This document shows, piece after piece, positions 26,672-38,132 of a DNA stretch of 64,000 nt (within the stretch, counting starts at the first letter, position 1; each line of letters starts with the position of its first letter). This stretch comes from a bacterium. Lineage in GTDB: Bacteria; UBP15; UBA6099. The position numbers and the translations under genes were made by a program. The stretch is taken from positions 1-64,000 of the forward strand of contig JAKQPS010000120.1 of the NCBI GenBank assembly GCA_029564595.1. The letters are read 5' to 3'. The notes under the pieces were generated by a model. That model made no database searches, was not told the origin of the DNA, and saw nothing but the letters and a program-made list of their open reading frames with translations.

Positions 26672-27766
26672 ATGGACATTAAAAAACTCGTTCTCCCGCA
26701 TCTTTTCGAAATCAAACCATACGTACCCGGAAAGCCCATACAGGAGGTTCAGCGCGAACTTGGCATAGACGACGTTCTGAAGCTGGCGTCGAACGAGAAC
26801 ACCATAGGCCCTTCGCCGAAAGCGGTCGAGGCTATCCGCGCAGCGGCGGCGGGCGTGAACTTCTACCCCGACGGCGGATGCTACTACCTGAAAGAAAAAC
26901 TGAGCGCGAAACTGGGCGTCGGATCCGACAGCGTAGTGGTCGGAAGCGGCATAGACGAGTTGCTGCGCATACTTTGCGTGTCCTGCCTCGGCCCGAAAGA
27001 CGAAGTAATTTTCGCCGACCCCTCGTTCGTGATGTATAAAATCTCCGCAATGGTGGCGGACGCCACTCTGATATCCGTGCCATGCAAAGACAGATACTAC
27101 CACGACATCCCCGCCATGCTCGACCGCGTGACGGACAGAACCAAGCTTTTCTTTCTGTGCAACCCGAACAATCCGACCGGGACGATAGTGAAGAAGGCGG
27201 ACGTCGAGCTTCTCATGAGCAAGATTCCGGAACATGTCCTTGTGGTGTTCGACGAAGCTTACTACGAATACGCTTCCGACCCTGATTATCCACAGACGAT
27301 GGAGTATTTCAAATCGGGGCGCGATGTCGTAATCTTCAGGACGTTCTCGAAGGTGTACGGCCTTGCCGGGCTGCGCGCCGGATACGGAATCATGAGCGAG
27401 GAACTGGCGGGCGTGTTCCACCGCGTGAGGAATCCGTTCAACGTCAACGAGCTTGCTCAGGTCGCGGCTCTGGCCGCGCTCGACGACGACGAGCATGTCA
27501 AACGCGTGGTTGAAGCAAACGCGGCGGGAAGAAAACAGTTCTACGCCGCTTTCGACGCCATGGGCCTCGAATACGCGCCGTCCGACGCCAACTTCGTTCT
27601 GGTCGACATCAAGCGCGACTCGGAAGAGATATTCAACGCGCTCCTGAAAAAAGGAGTTATCGTGCGACCCGGCAGGTTCCTCGGATTCCCGACCGGATTG
27701 CGAGTTTCGGTGTCCGATGAAAAGGCCAACGCGCGGTTCATCGCGGCTCTGAAGGAAGTCCTTTGA
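26672..27766 (+). CDS. hisC: Histidinol-phosphate aminotransferase
   Basis: 364 aa class I/II PLP aminotransferase that converts histidinol phosphate and 2-oxoglutarate to imidazole-acetol phosphate and glutamate (in the biosynthetic sense, the reverse). The family text LASNENTIGPSP is near residue 33, NPNNPTG near 166, FDEAYYEY near 192, the PLP lysine in FRTFSKVYGLAGLR near 220, and RPG near 333. The ATG at 26672 has GGAGGAGGG upstream. It overlaps cmk by 1 bp. No other his genes are nearby, so a broad aromatic aminotransferase role is also possible. Confidence 0.85.
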   Translation: MDIKKLVLPHLFEIKPYVPGKPIQEVQRELGIDDVLKLASNENTIGPSPKAVEAIRAAAAGVNFYPDGGCYYLKEKLSAKLGVGSDSVVVGSGIDELLRILCVSCLGPKDEVIFADPSFVMYKISAMVADATLISVPCKDRYYHDIPAMLDRVTDRTKLFFLCNPNNPTGTIVKKADVELLMSKIPEHVLVVFDEAYYEYASDPDYPQTMEYFKSGRDVVIFRTFSKVYGLAGLRAGYGIMSEELAGVFHRVRNPFNVNELAQVAALAALDDDEHVKRVVEANAAGRKQFYAAFDAMGLEYAPSDANFVLVDIKRDSEEIFNALLKKGVIVRPGRFLGFPTGLRVSVSDEKANARFIAALKEVL

Positions 27767-28476
27767 TGAGCGGCAAGAAAAACATATCGGTCGCGATAGA
27801 CGGTCCGGCTGGAGCCGGGAAGAGCACGATCGCCAAGCTGGTGGCGCGAGCCTTCGGTCTGGAATACGCGGACACCGGGGCGATGTACCGTGGCGTGGCT
27901 CTTGTGGCGCGGCGCGCGGGCGTCGCCGCGGACGACGAGGCGGCTCTTTCCCGCATCGCATCGGAAGCCGTATTCTCATTCGAGGCCGTCGAGCGCGGCG
28001 GCTCCCTCGTCAACCGCGTCTTCATCAACGGCGAGGAAGTCACGGACGCCATCCGCGAGCCTGAAATCTCTTCGACGGCCTCGACGGTGTCCGCGCTCAG
28101 CGGAGTGCGGGCCGCTCTGGTTGCCAAACAGAAACAAATGGGGGCCGCTGGCGGCGTCGCCATGGAAGGCCGCGACATCGGAAGCGTCGTCCTGCCGGAC
28201 GCCGAGGTCAAGATTTTCCTCACTGCGTCCCCCGAAGCCCGCGCCCGCCGCAGGCATCTTGAACTGCTCGCCGCAGGAAAATCCGCGGATTACGACACTG
28301 TCCTCAAAGAGATATCCGAGCGCGACCAGCGCGACGCCACCCGCGCCGACTCTCCCCTCAAACAAGCCGACGACGCGGCGCTGGTGGATACGGACAACCT
28401 GTCCATCGAGCAGGTCGTCTCTCATATCTGCGATATTGTGACGGAAAAAACGGGCCGACGGCCCCTTACGGCTTGA
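27766..28476 (+). CDS. cmk: Cytidylate kinase
   Basis: 236 aa. It phosphorylates CMP and dCMP using ATP. P-loop IDGPAGAGKST near residue 9, then YADTGAMYRGVAL and GRDIGSVVLPDAEVKIFLTAS, all diagnostic of Cmk. The ATG at 27766 shares its A with the hisC TGA stop (TGATG) and has GGAAG upstream. Its 3' end overlaps the convergent HTH gene by 11 bp. Confidence 0.95.
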   Translation: MSGKKNISVAIDGPAGAGKSTIAKLVARAFGLEYADTGAMYRGVALVARRAGVAADDEAALSRIASEAVFSFEAVERGGSLVNRVFINGEEVTDAIREPEISSTASTVSALSGVRAALVAKQKQMGAAGGVAMEGRDIGSVVLPDAEVKIFLTASPEARARRRHLELLAAGKSADYDTVLKEISERDQRDATRADSPLKQADDAALVDTDNLSIEQVVSHICDIVTEKTGRRPLTA

Positions 28477-29341
28477 TTCCCAGCAAACGCTTTATCGGAG
28501 AGGCCTTCTTCATCGCCTTCGCCTCCCGCGTGTTCTCCTCGCAGAATTCCAGATGCCTCGACTTGAATTCGCGCAAAGACGCGTTTTCCTTCTTCAACAC
28601 TTCGACGGACTTCCTGATTTCCTCGACCGCGTTCTCTTTCTGAGAAAGCTTGGCGCGGACAACCCGCAATTCTTCCTTCACGCGCGCCACATCCGCCGCC
28701 GAGTCTCCGCTTTCCGCGATCTTATCTATTCTTTCCTCTATCGAGGCTAGTTGTTTTTTTATCTGTTCAAGGGACTCCCTGTCCTTGCCCGCCGAAGCGT
28801 TCATGGCGGCCGCAAGAGAGCCTAACGCCCTGCTGATGTTCTCGCGCAACTGCCTGTTTTCGGCGCGAGCCTCTTCCCTCACCGTCTCGACCGCCTTCAG
28901 CATCTGAAGCGCGATCGCATTCACCACCATCGTCTGCTTCTCGTTCATGGCGAGGAACTTCGCCATGAGATTCCCGCCATTGCCCGCCGCCGCAGCCTTC
29001 GCGTCTGGCGCGGCCGCCCTGCTCCGCTCAACTTCCAGCGCGCCGGTCTCAAGCGGCATCGTCGTCTGCGCCGGAACCCCGCCTTTCGGCGTCGCGTCTA
29101 TCGGATACTTCTCGGCCAGCTTCTCCGTTATCGCGTCCCACGGCAGGTGCTGCTCCTCGCGCATATCCCGGATGTCCTTCAGGATATCCACCGCTTCCGC
29201 TCTGTACCTGCGCGAGCGGCCCGTCCCGACTCCGGGTATGAAATCGCTGAACAACTCCCTGTATTTCCTCAGCGAGCTTTCAGGCACGTCCAACTGCTTG
29301 GCTATATCTTTCAATGTCATCAATCGCGACAAGTTATTCAC
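28466..29341 (-). CDS. MerR-type HTH protein with long coiled coil
   Basis: About 291 aa. The N-terminus (MTLKDIAKQLDVPESSLRKYRELFSDFIPG ... RRYRAEAVDILKDI) is a MerR-like winged HTH. The C-terminal half is nearly all heptad-repeat coiled coil (about 150-280) ending in a basic tail (KKASPIKRLLGIKP). No effector domain is visible. It resembles HTH-coiled-coil proteins near chromosome-partition genes, but I assign no function. The GTG at 29341 gives the longest form; an ATG at 29320 is the alternative, and neither has a strong ribosome site. It converges on cmk with overlapping stops. Confidence 0.65.
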   Translation of the reverse strand: MNNLSRLMTLKDIAKQLDVPESSLRKYRELFSDFIPGVGTGRSRRYRAEAVDILKDIRDMREEQHLPWDAITEKLAEKYPIDATPKGGVPAQTTMPLETGALEVERSRAAAPDAKAAAAGNGGNLMAKFLAMNEKQTMVVNAIALQMLKAVETVREEARAENRQLRENISRALGSLAAAMNASAGKDRESLEQIKKQLASIEERIDKIAESGDSAADVARVKEELRVVRAKLSQKENAVEEIRKSVEVLKKENASLREFKSRHLEFCEENTREAKAMKKASPIKRLLGIKP

Positions 29342-29486
29342 CCGACCAGAACCTGTTTCGCATCAATCAGGACTTCCCTTTGACTGAATGCGCATAATAT
29401 ATCATACGGCATATACACTGTCAAAATATCAGTAGAGTAATTTTTTTGTGTAAGTGTATATTGACTTTTCAATTTATTGGCGGTAA

Positions 29487-30824
29487 TCAGCCCGGCGCCG
29501 GAGAGTCGTTCGCCGCATCCTGTTTCTGCTTCAGCGGCCGCAGGCCGATGAAAGCGGCCAGCGCGCAGACTCCCAGTATCGCCGCGCAAGCGCCGAACGG
29601 CGCGTAGCGGCCCGCGAGATTGTACGTGTTCTCCGCGATTGTTATCTCGATTTTCAGCCCGTCGCCATATAGCACCGGACCAAGGAAAAGGCCGATCGCC
29701 GCCCCGGCTCCCTGAAACGCCGTTACCACGCCCAGAACAGCCCCGCGAAGCCCCGCCCACTCGCCGCGCGTCACCAGCGCCATCCACGCCGGCGCGCCCA
29801 CAACAAACGCCAGCCCGTACCCCGCAGCCGCCACCCCCAGCGTCCACGGCTCCCTCACAATCGCCATCAGCCCGAGACATACCGCGGAGATGGACATCGA
29901 CACTTTTACCGCCGCCTCCCTGCCCGCGACGTCCGCCAAGCGGCCCGCAGGCAGCGCCAACAGCGCTATCCCCGCCCCCGCCAGCGGGATCACGTACCAC
30001 AAATCCTTCTCCTCCCATCCAAGCTCGTCGAATAGGAAGAAGAACGTCGTGTGCGTCACCATGCTCGTGCCCATCATCTGCATGAACGCGATGAAAATCA
30101 GAGTGGCGAGCTGTCCCAGAACCGGCCAGTCCGTCAGCAGTTTCTTCAGGTTCTGCGCCATCGTAGCCGGGTCGGCGGCGCGCGCCCGCGCGTCAACGCC
30201 CGCTTTCACCGCCCTGCATATCCTCTTCGACGACCACACCGTCAGAACCATCGCGCACACCATCAGCAGGCTCATAGTCGCGAACACGTGCTCATAGTCG
30301 CCGAACGTCGCTTTAATCAGCGGGGCCAGAGTGAACCCTATGCCGAGGCTGCACAACATGCAGATGGTAAAAACGCTCATCGCGGTTGCGCGGTGTTTCT
30401 CGTCCGTCGCGTCCGCGAACAGGGCGATAATCGCCGGCCACAGCGCGGCGGCCCCCGCCCCGTCTATCAGCCTCAGCGCCAGAAACGCTCCCGGCCCCTG
30501 CGCCTTGGCGTAAAAAAACGGCGTCACCATCCCCACCGCTAAGCTCAGCATCACAAGATTCGTCCGCTTCACCCGGTCGCCCAGCCCGCCCGTGATCGGC
30601 TTCAGCGCCGTCTCAGACAACACGAACCCAGACTGCGCCGCCCCGGCCAGCACCTTCGACCATCCCCTGCCCGCAAACAACAGCGGAACCAACGGGATCA
30701 TCATCTTATAGCAAAGGTCCGCCGACAGCGTCACCGCCGCAAGCAGCAACACCACCGGATACCTTCGGAAAAATTCCCTTATCGATATCCTCGCCTCGTT
30801 GTCCGCTCCCCGTTCCGTAAACAT
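29487..30824 (-). CDS. Major facilitator superfamily transporter
   Basis: 445 aa with twelve predicted membrane helices in two halves joined by a loop near residue 205-235. The motif-A-like segment GLGDRVKRTNLV after helix 2 and GRLADVAGREAAVK in the second half support MFS. Substrate is unknown; the family text resembles drug/sugar efflux members. The ATG at 30824 has GGGAG upstream. Monocistronic. Confidence 0.85.
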   Translation of the reverse strand: MFTERGADNEARISIREFFRRYPVVLLLAAVTLSADLCYKMMIPLVPLLFAGRGWSKVLAGAAQSGFVLSETALKPITGGLGDRVKRTNLVMLSLAVGMVTPFFYAKAQGPGAFLALRLIDGAGAAALWPAIIALFADATDEKHRATAMSVFTICMLCSLGIGFTLAPLIKATFGDYEHVFATMSLLMVCAMVLTVWSSKRICRAVKAGVDARARAADPATMAQNLKKLLTDWPVLGQLATLIFIAFMQMMGTSMVTHTTFFFLFDELGWEEKDLWYVIPLAGAGIALLALPAGRLADVAGREAAVKVSMSISAVCLGLMAIVREPWTLGVAAAGYGLAFVVGAPAWMALVTRGEWAGLRGAVLGVVTAFQGAGAAIGLFLGPVLYGDGLKIEITIAENTYNLAGRYAPFGACAAILGVCALAAFIGLRPLKQKQDAANDSPAPG

Positions 30825-30950
30825 CCTCGTATCGCTCCCTTATAAAACGCCCGTTTTTTTATCAGCATTGAAAAAATGCGCTTCATGTTTTTCTCCGCTG
30901 CCAAAAACATCCCTGAGTATCGCGCAAACTAAGTGATTGAAACTGCACAA

Positions 30951-31037
30951 TTTGGAGTGCGGCGATTCATCGCCTTTATTTTGATAAGCGACTGAAGTCG
31001 CTTATATGAAAGCGACAATGAATTGTCGCACTCCAAA
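30951..31037. repeat. 87-bp near-perfect palindromic element
   Basis: The outer arms TTTGGAGTGCG and CGCACTCCAAA are exact. The inner stem ATAAGCGAC-TGAA-GTCGCTTAT is exact. Between them each arm has its own small hairpin, GGCGAT-TC-ATCGCC on the left and GCGACAAT-GA-ATTGTCGC on the right. The fold is a three-leaf cruciform. It looks like a REP/MITE-type mobile palindrome. It sits between the MFS gene and an AT-rich gene. Confidence 0.75.
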
Positions 31038-31100
31038 GCAAAACAAACATAAACCCTTCTTCACATATGCAATATTTTCAACTGCGCGACTGCCTGTGTT

Positions 31101-31964
31101 TCATTGGTAGTCATGAAAATATTGATGCATTCTTTCCCTAATACTTATGCATTGCTGACACAAACCATCCGCTTGTTTTCCATCAACTTCAACTATGGCT
31201 GCTCCTGATAAAAGTATTAATGTCATCAAATCGAGCGTGTTCTTTATCGCACGGATATGCATTCTTGGAATGGGGTCTATATTCACCAGTCGAACATCTC
31301 CGCTTTCATAGATAAACAAATCATCCGGCCCTCTTTTGCCATGTGTGATCATGCAGAAATCACGATACGATTTTTTATATTCATTTCTGAAGTGGCCAGA
31401 ATTGTGCTTGGCATCGATTCTATCGCATTCTTGTTGATAATTTAATTGATTCCCGAGCGCTTTTACTCTTTCTTTGCTGCTGGAAGTTAAATCTGCAGAT
31501 TCAATTTCTCTTTCAAGTCCAGACTTCATTTCTCCTAGTTCGTTCAGGTAGTCAGCATAATCTTTAGAGTAATATTCGTAGATTTTTTTGTGTTCATTTA
31601 TCTCATTTAGTCGAAAACCAAATGCCGCTTCTATTGGCTCATCTTTTAATATTAGAATTCGTATCCAACACTCCCATAATGTTCGAATTATTATGTATGC
31701 GGAATCAGGATATCCTGACAAAGATATTTTTAACGCAGCAACACAATGTCTGAAAGACCTTGCTAGCACAGGAACAAGAACTTCGTCATGAATAATGCTT
31801 TTATTCGGATACTCGATTTCTGTTTTTATTATCCCAAATAGAATCTTTTCGCATTCTTCTAAAAGTTCCAAAACACCCTTAATCTGTATGATGTTCTCTT
31901 CGTGCTTGTCATTCATTGCTTTATTAAAACGTAACCAACCCACATGTTCGTCAAGAATTTCCAT
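31101..31964 (-). CDS. DUF5677-like uncharacterised protein, AT-rich
   Basis: About 287 aa, alpha-helical. The central text FRHCVAALKISLSGYPDSAYIIIRTLWECWIRI matches the style of DUF5677 / AbiV-like (HEPN-like) helical families found in accessory DNA, with a conserved R-x5-E/W helix. No catalytic motif is certain. I start at the ATG at 31964, eight bases after AAGGG, because the longer frame up to 32060 has no site. Its base composition is far more AT-rich than the flanks, and the 87-bp palindrome borders it, both pointing to acquisition. Confidence 0.55.
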   Translation of the reverse strand: MEILDEHVGWLRFNKAMNDKHEENIIQIKGVLELLEECEKILFGIIKTEIEYPNKSIIHDEVLVPVLARSFRHCVAALKISLSGYPDSAYIIIRTLWECWIRILILKDEPIEAAFGFRLNEINEHKKIYEYYSKDYADYLNELGEMKSGLEREIESADLTSSSKERVKALGNQLNYQQECDRIDAKHNSGHFRNEYKKSYRDFCMITHGKRGPDDLFIYESGDVRLVNIDPIPRMHIRAIKNTLDLMTLILLSGAAIVEVDGKQADGLCQQCISIRERMHQYFHDYQ

Positions 31965-32251
31965 GTCTGAACCCTTTTTATTCAAACATTTACACATAAT
32001 CAGTTTTCTGCATTTCGTCAGAACCATATAATTCTTTCTTTCTATAACCCTCATTGCCACGCGAACACGATTCTTATTATAGCGCCGACAAATCTAATAG
32101 TAAGCTTTGCCTAATTACTCGCCCGTTAAGATTATGTGAAAAATGGCGCTGTAAACGGAGGCGGTTTCATGTTATGATTCCACGAAAGCACAACCGTCGG
32201 CGCCGGGGTCTTTTGGCAACCGGGACGCGGCGGACATCGCGGAGGCGAACC

Positions 32252-33247
32252 ATGAAATGCTCCACATGCGGAACCAACCTCGAACCGGGCGACGCGTTTT
32301 GCCCTGAATGCGGAACAAAAGCGGCTCCCGCGCAGGCGGCCGCCAAACCCGCCGCGCCTCCGCCTCCGCAGCATCCTAAACAACCTGCCGCCGCAGCGCC
32401 GCCTCCGCAATATCCTAAACAGCCCGCAGCCGCCGAAGACGAGGAAATCCTCCCCGGCAAAAAGAAAAAAGAAAAGAAAGAAAAAAAACAGAAACTTCCT
32501 AAAGAGCCTAAAACGCCCAAAGCTCCGCGCGCGCCTAAGGCTCCGAAAGACCCGAACGCGAAGAAGAAACCAGTCGTACTGTTGATCGTGTTGCTGGTCG
32601 TCGCGGCCGGCGCGGCGGCATTTATGACATTCGGCAATAAACCCTCCGAACCGCCCATGCCCATGCCCAACAGCGCCGTCCGCCCCGCCGCTCAGCGCCC
32701 TGCTTCCGCCCCTGCCGCCCGCGTTCCCAGAACTGGCGACATTCAGGAGCCCGGCGTGGACAAGTTCGCCGCCCGCATATGCCGCAACTCAATGTCAGAC
32801 GTGAAAGCTGTGGACGACCTTACCAGCTTCGAGTTCATCGCTAGAATATCCGCCGATCCCGCCGCTCTCGCGGCCAAGAAAATCGACATGAGGGACTACG
32901 TTTCCGCCGCCGCAGACGCGGTCCGCGCGGACATCGAGAAACAGGGAATGAAGCCCTGCGAAAGCTGCAACGTCGCCCTCGCCAAAGAGATGGAATGCGG
33001 ACAAGTCCTCGGCGCGCTCGGCTCCGTTCTCGTCAAAGAAAACCTGCTGAAAAACACGCCCGAGATTCGGCCCGCCGCCGCCGAAACCGGCGTGGCGAAC
33101 TGCGGCGTGTTCGTGCTCGAACAGAAATGGCCCGGCGCGGCTTCGCCCTCTCAGGTCGCCTATTTCACAGGCGAAATCAACGGCAGGCGGTCAATACTCT
33201 TCTACGCCGCCACCAGCCATTTCGCCTCTGAAATCGCGTCTCAATAG
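32252..33247 (+). CDS. Zinc-ribbon, proline/lysine-rich single-pass membrane protein
   Basis: 331 aa. An N-terminal zinc ribbon (CSTCG ... CPECG), a low-complexity region with two near-copies of a Pro/Gln/Lys/Ala motif (PQHPKQPAAA, PQYPKQPAAA), a Lys-rich KEKK stretch and KAPRAPKAPK repeats, then a membrane helix at about 110-132 (VVLLIVLLVVAAGAAAFMTF), and a folded C-terminal domain (about 165-331) with paired cysteines (CESCN) that I do not recognise. The ATG at 32252 follows GGAGG at the proper distance. Monocistronic. Confidence 0.7.
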   Translation: MKCSTCGTNLEPGDAFCPECGTKAAPAQAAAKPAAPPPPQHPKQPAAAAPPPQYPKQPAAAEDEEILPGKKKKEKKEKKQKLPKEPKTPKAPRAPKAPKDPNAKKKPVVLLIVLLVVAAGAAAFMTFGNKPSEPPMPMPNSAVRPAAQRPASAPAARVPRTGDIQEPGVDKFAARICRNSMSDVKAVDDLTSFEFIARISADPAALAAKKIDMRDYVSAAADAVRADIEKQGMKPCESCNVALAKEMECGQVLGALGSVLVKENLLKNTPEIRPAAAETGVANCGVFVLEQKWPGAASPSQVAYFTGEINGRRSILFYAATSHFASEIASQ

Positions 33248-33322
33248 ATGGAATAGGAATTAGCCAAAGAGTAACTTTTTTCAAGTTTCTCTTTGATCCT
33301 CTTTGAATATTTAAATATCGAT

Positions 33323-33352
33323 GGGAGACAATCGCAGTCGCGATTCTCTCCC
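33323..33352. repeat. Hairpin (REP-like) downstream of the zinc-ribbon gene
   Basis: GGGAGACAATCGC pairs with GCGATTCTCTCCC, with a 4-nt loop and one mismatch. It is followed at once by a second GGGCG...CGCCC stem, giving a two-hairpin block. Confidence 0.5.
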
Positions 33353-33510
33353 GTTGGGCGAATCAGAGGGCGATTCGTGAATCCGCCCTTGCATTCCTGC
33401 TTTGCCACCCCGTCCGTACGCCCCGCCGGGTCGCCCCCACAATCCGCATTCTTCTCGCGTTTTCTACCAATTAACATAAACCTACCTCCATAATAATAAT
33501 CATAAATAGG

Positions 33511-33547
33511 CGTCACGGGGAAACTTGTTTGCGCGTGACGTTTTTTT
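33511..33547 (+). terminator. Probable Rho-independent terminator
   Basis: CGTCACG and CGTGACG form a 7-bp stem with a 16-nt loop, followed directly by seven T. It would end transcription coming from the zinc-ribbon gene about 260 bp upstream; the long loop lowers confidence. Confidence 0.4.
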
Positions 33548-33790
33548 GTGGAACAGCCTCCCAAACAAGTTCCTCTCTATACCTAATACCAGCAAAATAA
33601 TGCGGCAATTTTGACTGTGAGGTGAATCGCCGTAGTTGAAAGCGCTCGAAATGCGGCGCGCGTGTTATCAGCGCAAATATTTTTTTTGGACGCCAGCGTC
33701 CGCTTTTCGTAAAAGACGGGCAATATTCACCGATAAATCTCCGAGCTTATAAAAGATTTTTCACGCGGCTGAAAAAATAGTTTAAGCTTC

Positions 33791-35729
<1,939 letters not shown>

Positions 35730-35843
35730 TCTGTAATGACGCGAATATACGGCGGTGAGGGCGGGAAGTTGATTCCCGCCCTCTATTACCGCCTCCGCGT
35801 CCGGACATCTTGCGGCATCGAATGGAGAGAGGCGGCTTAAGGC

Positions 35844-36485
35844 ATGAAAATTCCAATACAAGACGGCAATAGTTCGAAGCGCCCGGAACGGGAGCGCGAC
35901 GGCGATGTTGCCGGGCAACAAAGCTCCCAAGGCGCTCCTGCTCCCGAACCGGCCCCGGAACCGGCCGACGCTCCGCGCGCGGATTCTCCGGACGCTCTGG
36001 CGCAGGCTCGCGAGAAAATCGCCGAACTGGAAAAAACCCGCGCCGAATACCTTGACATGCTCCAGCGCATGAAGGCCGAGTTCGAGAATTACAAGCGCAG
36101 AACGACGAAGGAAAAGGCGGACGCGCTCAAGTACGGTCACTCCCGAATGGCGGAAAGGCTGCTTCCCGTGCTGGACAACCTTCAGCGCGGCTTGAAGTTT
36201 GCGGCAGGCGGCGAAGCGGACGCGAAAATTCTTGAAGGCATGTCCCTCGTAGAGCGGCAGATGATCGACGTCCTCGCGGAGTTCAACGTTGTTCCCTTCG
36301 ACTCTGTCGGCGAGTTCTTCGACCCGAACATCCACGAGGCCCTCTACACTGTCGATTCGCCCGACGTCGAGGACAGCCGGATAACCGAGGAAATTGAGAA
36401 GGGGTTCAGGATAGACGAAAAGCTGCTTCGGCCCGCCAAAGTGGTCGTGTGCAGAAAACAACAGCCGCCGCAACTTTCGGACTGA
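35844..36485 (+). CDS. grpE: Nucleotide exchange factor GrpE
   Basis: 213 aa. A disordered Pro/Ala-rich N-terminus (1-45), a coiled coil (about 50-110: EKIAELEKTRAEYLDMLQRMKAEFENYKRR), and the GrpE beta domain with LLPVLDNLQRGL and the C-terminal VVVCRK. It releases ADP from DnaK. It lies 114 bp after dnaK. Confidence 0.92.
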   Translation: MKIPIQDGNSSKRPERERDGDVAGQQSSQGAPAPEPAPEPADAPRADSPDALAQAREKIAELEKTRAEYLDMLQRMKAEFENYKRRTTKEKADALKYGHSRMAERLLPVLDNLQRGLKFAAGGEADAKILEGMSLVERQMIDVLAEFNVVPFDSVGEFFDPNIHEALYTVDSPDVEDSRITEEIEKGFRIDEKLLRPAKVVVCRKQQPPQLSD

Positions 36486-36562
36486 TGTTCAGGCGCTGTT
36501 CAGTCAGGATATAATTTGATGAGAAGTGTCCGCCGGAACACACGGCGGCGAGGCGGCGAGCA

Positions 36563-37687
36563 ATGGCTCAGGACTTCTATAAAATACTCGAAGTCGAAAA
36601 GAACGCGACGGAGGCCGACATCAAAAAGGCCTACCGGAGGCTCGCGCGCAAACACCACCCGGACGTCAACCCGAACGACCCACAGGCGGAAAAGAAATTC
36701 AAGGACATCAGCGAGGCATACCAGACGCTTAGCGACCCGAAGAAGCGGCAGGAGTACGACGCGTACGGCCCCGGCGGATTTCAGGGCGGGCAAGGGTTCC
36801 CCCCCGGCGGCGGCGGATACGAATACCAACAGGGCGGATTCGATTTCGGAGGCGGGGGCGGCGGATTCGGCGACATATTCGAGACGCTGTTCGGAGGAGG
36901 GCGCGGCGGCGGCGCGGCGTCCCACTTCAGGCGGCCCGCTCGCGGCGAGGACATCCATCTCTCTCTGGCAATCTCATTCGACGAAGCTTTCAAGGGCGTC
37001 GAAAAGGATATCTCGTTTCAGGGGTTCGACGCGTGCGGCAACTGCGGCGGCTCAGGCTCCGCGCCCGGCTCGGCCCCCGGCCCCTGCCCCGCCTGCGGCG
37101 GCTCAGGACAAGCGAAAATCGGTCGCGGCATGTTCAACATCTCCCAGCCCTGCCGCGCGTGCGGCGGCTCAGGCATGACCTCCGGCCCGTCCTGCGGCAA
37201 ATGCGGCGGCTCCGGCAGCGTCCCGGCCATCAAACGCATGTCCGTGAAAATCCCGGCGGGCGTCGATAACGGCTCGAAAATCCGAATCCCCGGCAAAGGC
37301 AGGCCCGGCGCCGCCGGCCAACCCGCCGGCGACCTCTACATCATCACTCAGGTCTCCCCCCACAGCCTCTTCGAGCGCAAAGGCAACAACCTTTACGTCG
37401 AACTGCCCGTCACCATAGTCGAAGCCGCGCTCGGAGCGCTGCTCGAAGTGCCCACCCCCGAAGGGAAATCGTCCATCAAGATTCCCGAAGGCACGGACTC
37501 CGGCAAAACTTTCAGGCTCAGAGGCAAAGGATTCCCGTCGCTGCAAAACAAAGGGCGCGGCGACCTTTACGTTAAAATAAAAACGGCGACCCCCCGCAAC
37601 CTGTCGAAAGCGGACAGGGAACTGCTGAGGAAATTTGCCGAATCGCACCCCGAAGATCCGAGGGCGGCGCTTTACGCCGGGCTGTGA
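36563..37687 (+). CDS. dnaJ: Chaperone DnaJ (Hsp40)
   Basis: 374 aa. J domain 1-70 with the HPD motif at about 33-35, a Gly/Phe-rich region (about 72-125), four CxxCxGxG zinc repeats (CGNCGGSG, CPACGGSG, CRACGGSG, CGKCGGSG, starting near 157), and the C-terminal peptide-binding domains. All repeats use GGSG, an unusually uniform set. It stimulates DnaK's ATPase and delivers substrates. The ATG at 36563 follows GGCGGCGAG. Confidence 0.95.
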   Translation: MAQDFYKILEVEKNATEADIKKAYRRLARKHHPDVNPNDPQAEKKFKDISEAYQTLSDPKKRQEYDAYGPGGFQGGQGFPPGGGGYEYQQGGFDFGGGGGGFGDIFETLFGGGRGGGAASHFRRPARGEDIHLSLAISFDEAFKGVEKDISFQGFDACGNCGGSGSAPGSAPGPCPACGGSGQAKIGRGMFNISQPCRACGGSGMTSGPSCGKCGGSGSVPAIKRMSVKIPAGVDNGSKIRIPGKGRPGAAGQPAGDLYIITQVSPHSLFERKGNNLYVELPVTIVEAALGALLEVPTPEGKSSIKIPEGTDSGKTFRLRGKGFPSLQNKGRGDLYVKIKTATPRNLSKADRELLRKFAESHPEDPRAALYAGL

Positions 37688-37709
37688 CGCGCGGCGCCGG
37701 GAGACGGCC

Positions 37710-38132
37710 ATGGACATAGACAGAGACAAACCCGTTTACGTCATCAGCGTGGTGGCCGACATGCTCGGCGTGCCGCAACAGACCCTGCGCATATACGAGA
37801 AAGCCAGCCTCATCCGCCCCAGACGCACTTCCCAGAACACCCGCCTCTACTCCCAGTCCGACGTCGAAAAACTCCAACGAATCATCAGGCTCCACCAAGA
37901 CCTCGGCATCAACCTCGCCGGCATCGAAGTCATCCTCCACATGCGCATGAAAATGGAGCGCATGCAGACCGAGTTCGAAGGCTTTGTCAAGTTCGCCCGC
38001 GAACGCATCGACTCCGACGCCTTCACCGCCCCCGACGAAAACTCCACCGACCTCGTCCCGCTCTCCGAACAAGGGGCGAACATCATGCGCATCATCGACA
38101 TCCTCACCCGCGACGAACCTGAAAACCGATAA
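37710..38132 (+). CDS. hspR: MerR-family heat-shock repressor HspR
   Basis: 140 aa. An N-terminal MerR HTH (VYVISVVADMLGVPQQTLRIYEKASLIRPRR ... TRLYSQSDVEKLQRI), the coiled helix LHQDLGINLAGIEVILHM typical of HspR, and a short C-terminus. In actinobacteria HspR closes dnaK-grpE-dnaJ-hspR and represses it with DnaK as co-repressor, and the same gene order here supports the name. I start at the ATG at 37710 (GGGAG upstream), 22 bp after dnaJ. Confidence 0.88.
   Translation: MDIDRDKPVYVISVVADMLGVPQQTLRIYEKASLIRPRRTSQNTRLYSQSDVEKLQRIIRLHQDLGINLAGIEVILHMRMKMERMQTEFEGFVKFARERIDSDAFTAPDENSTDLVPLSEQGANIMRIIDILTRDEPENR

Noticed and set aside
26621-27979. 452-codon minus-strand frame opposite hisC-cmk
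   Set aside because: Antisense shadow caused by the GC-rich third codon position; the plus strand carries two clear enzymes with motifs and ribosome sites.
33241-33564. 107-codon minus-strand frame between the zinc-ribbon gene and dnaK
   Set aside because: Crosses two hairpins and a terminator-like stem; product has no protein-like pattern.
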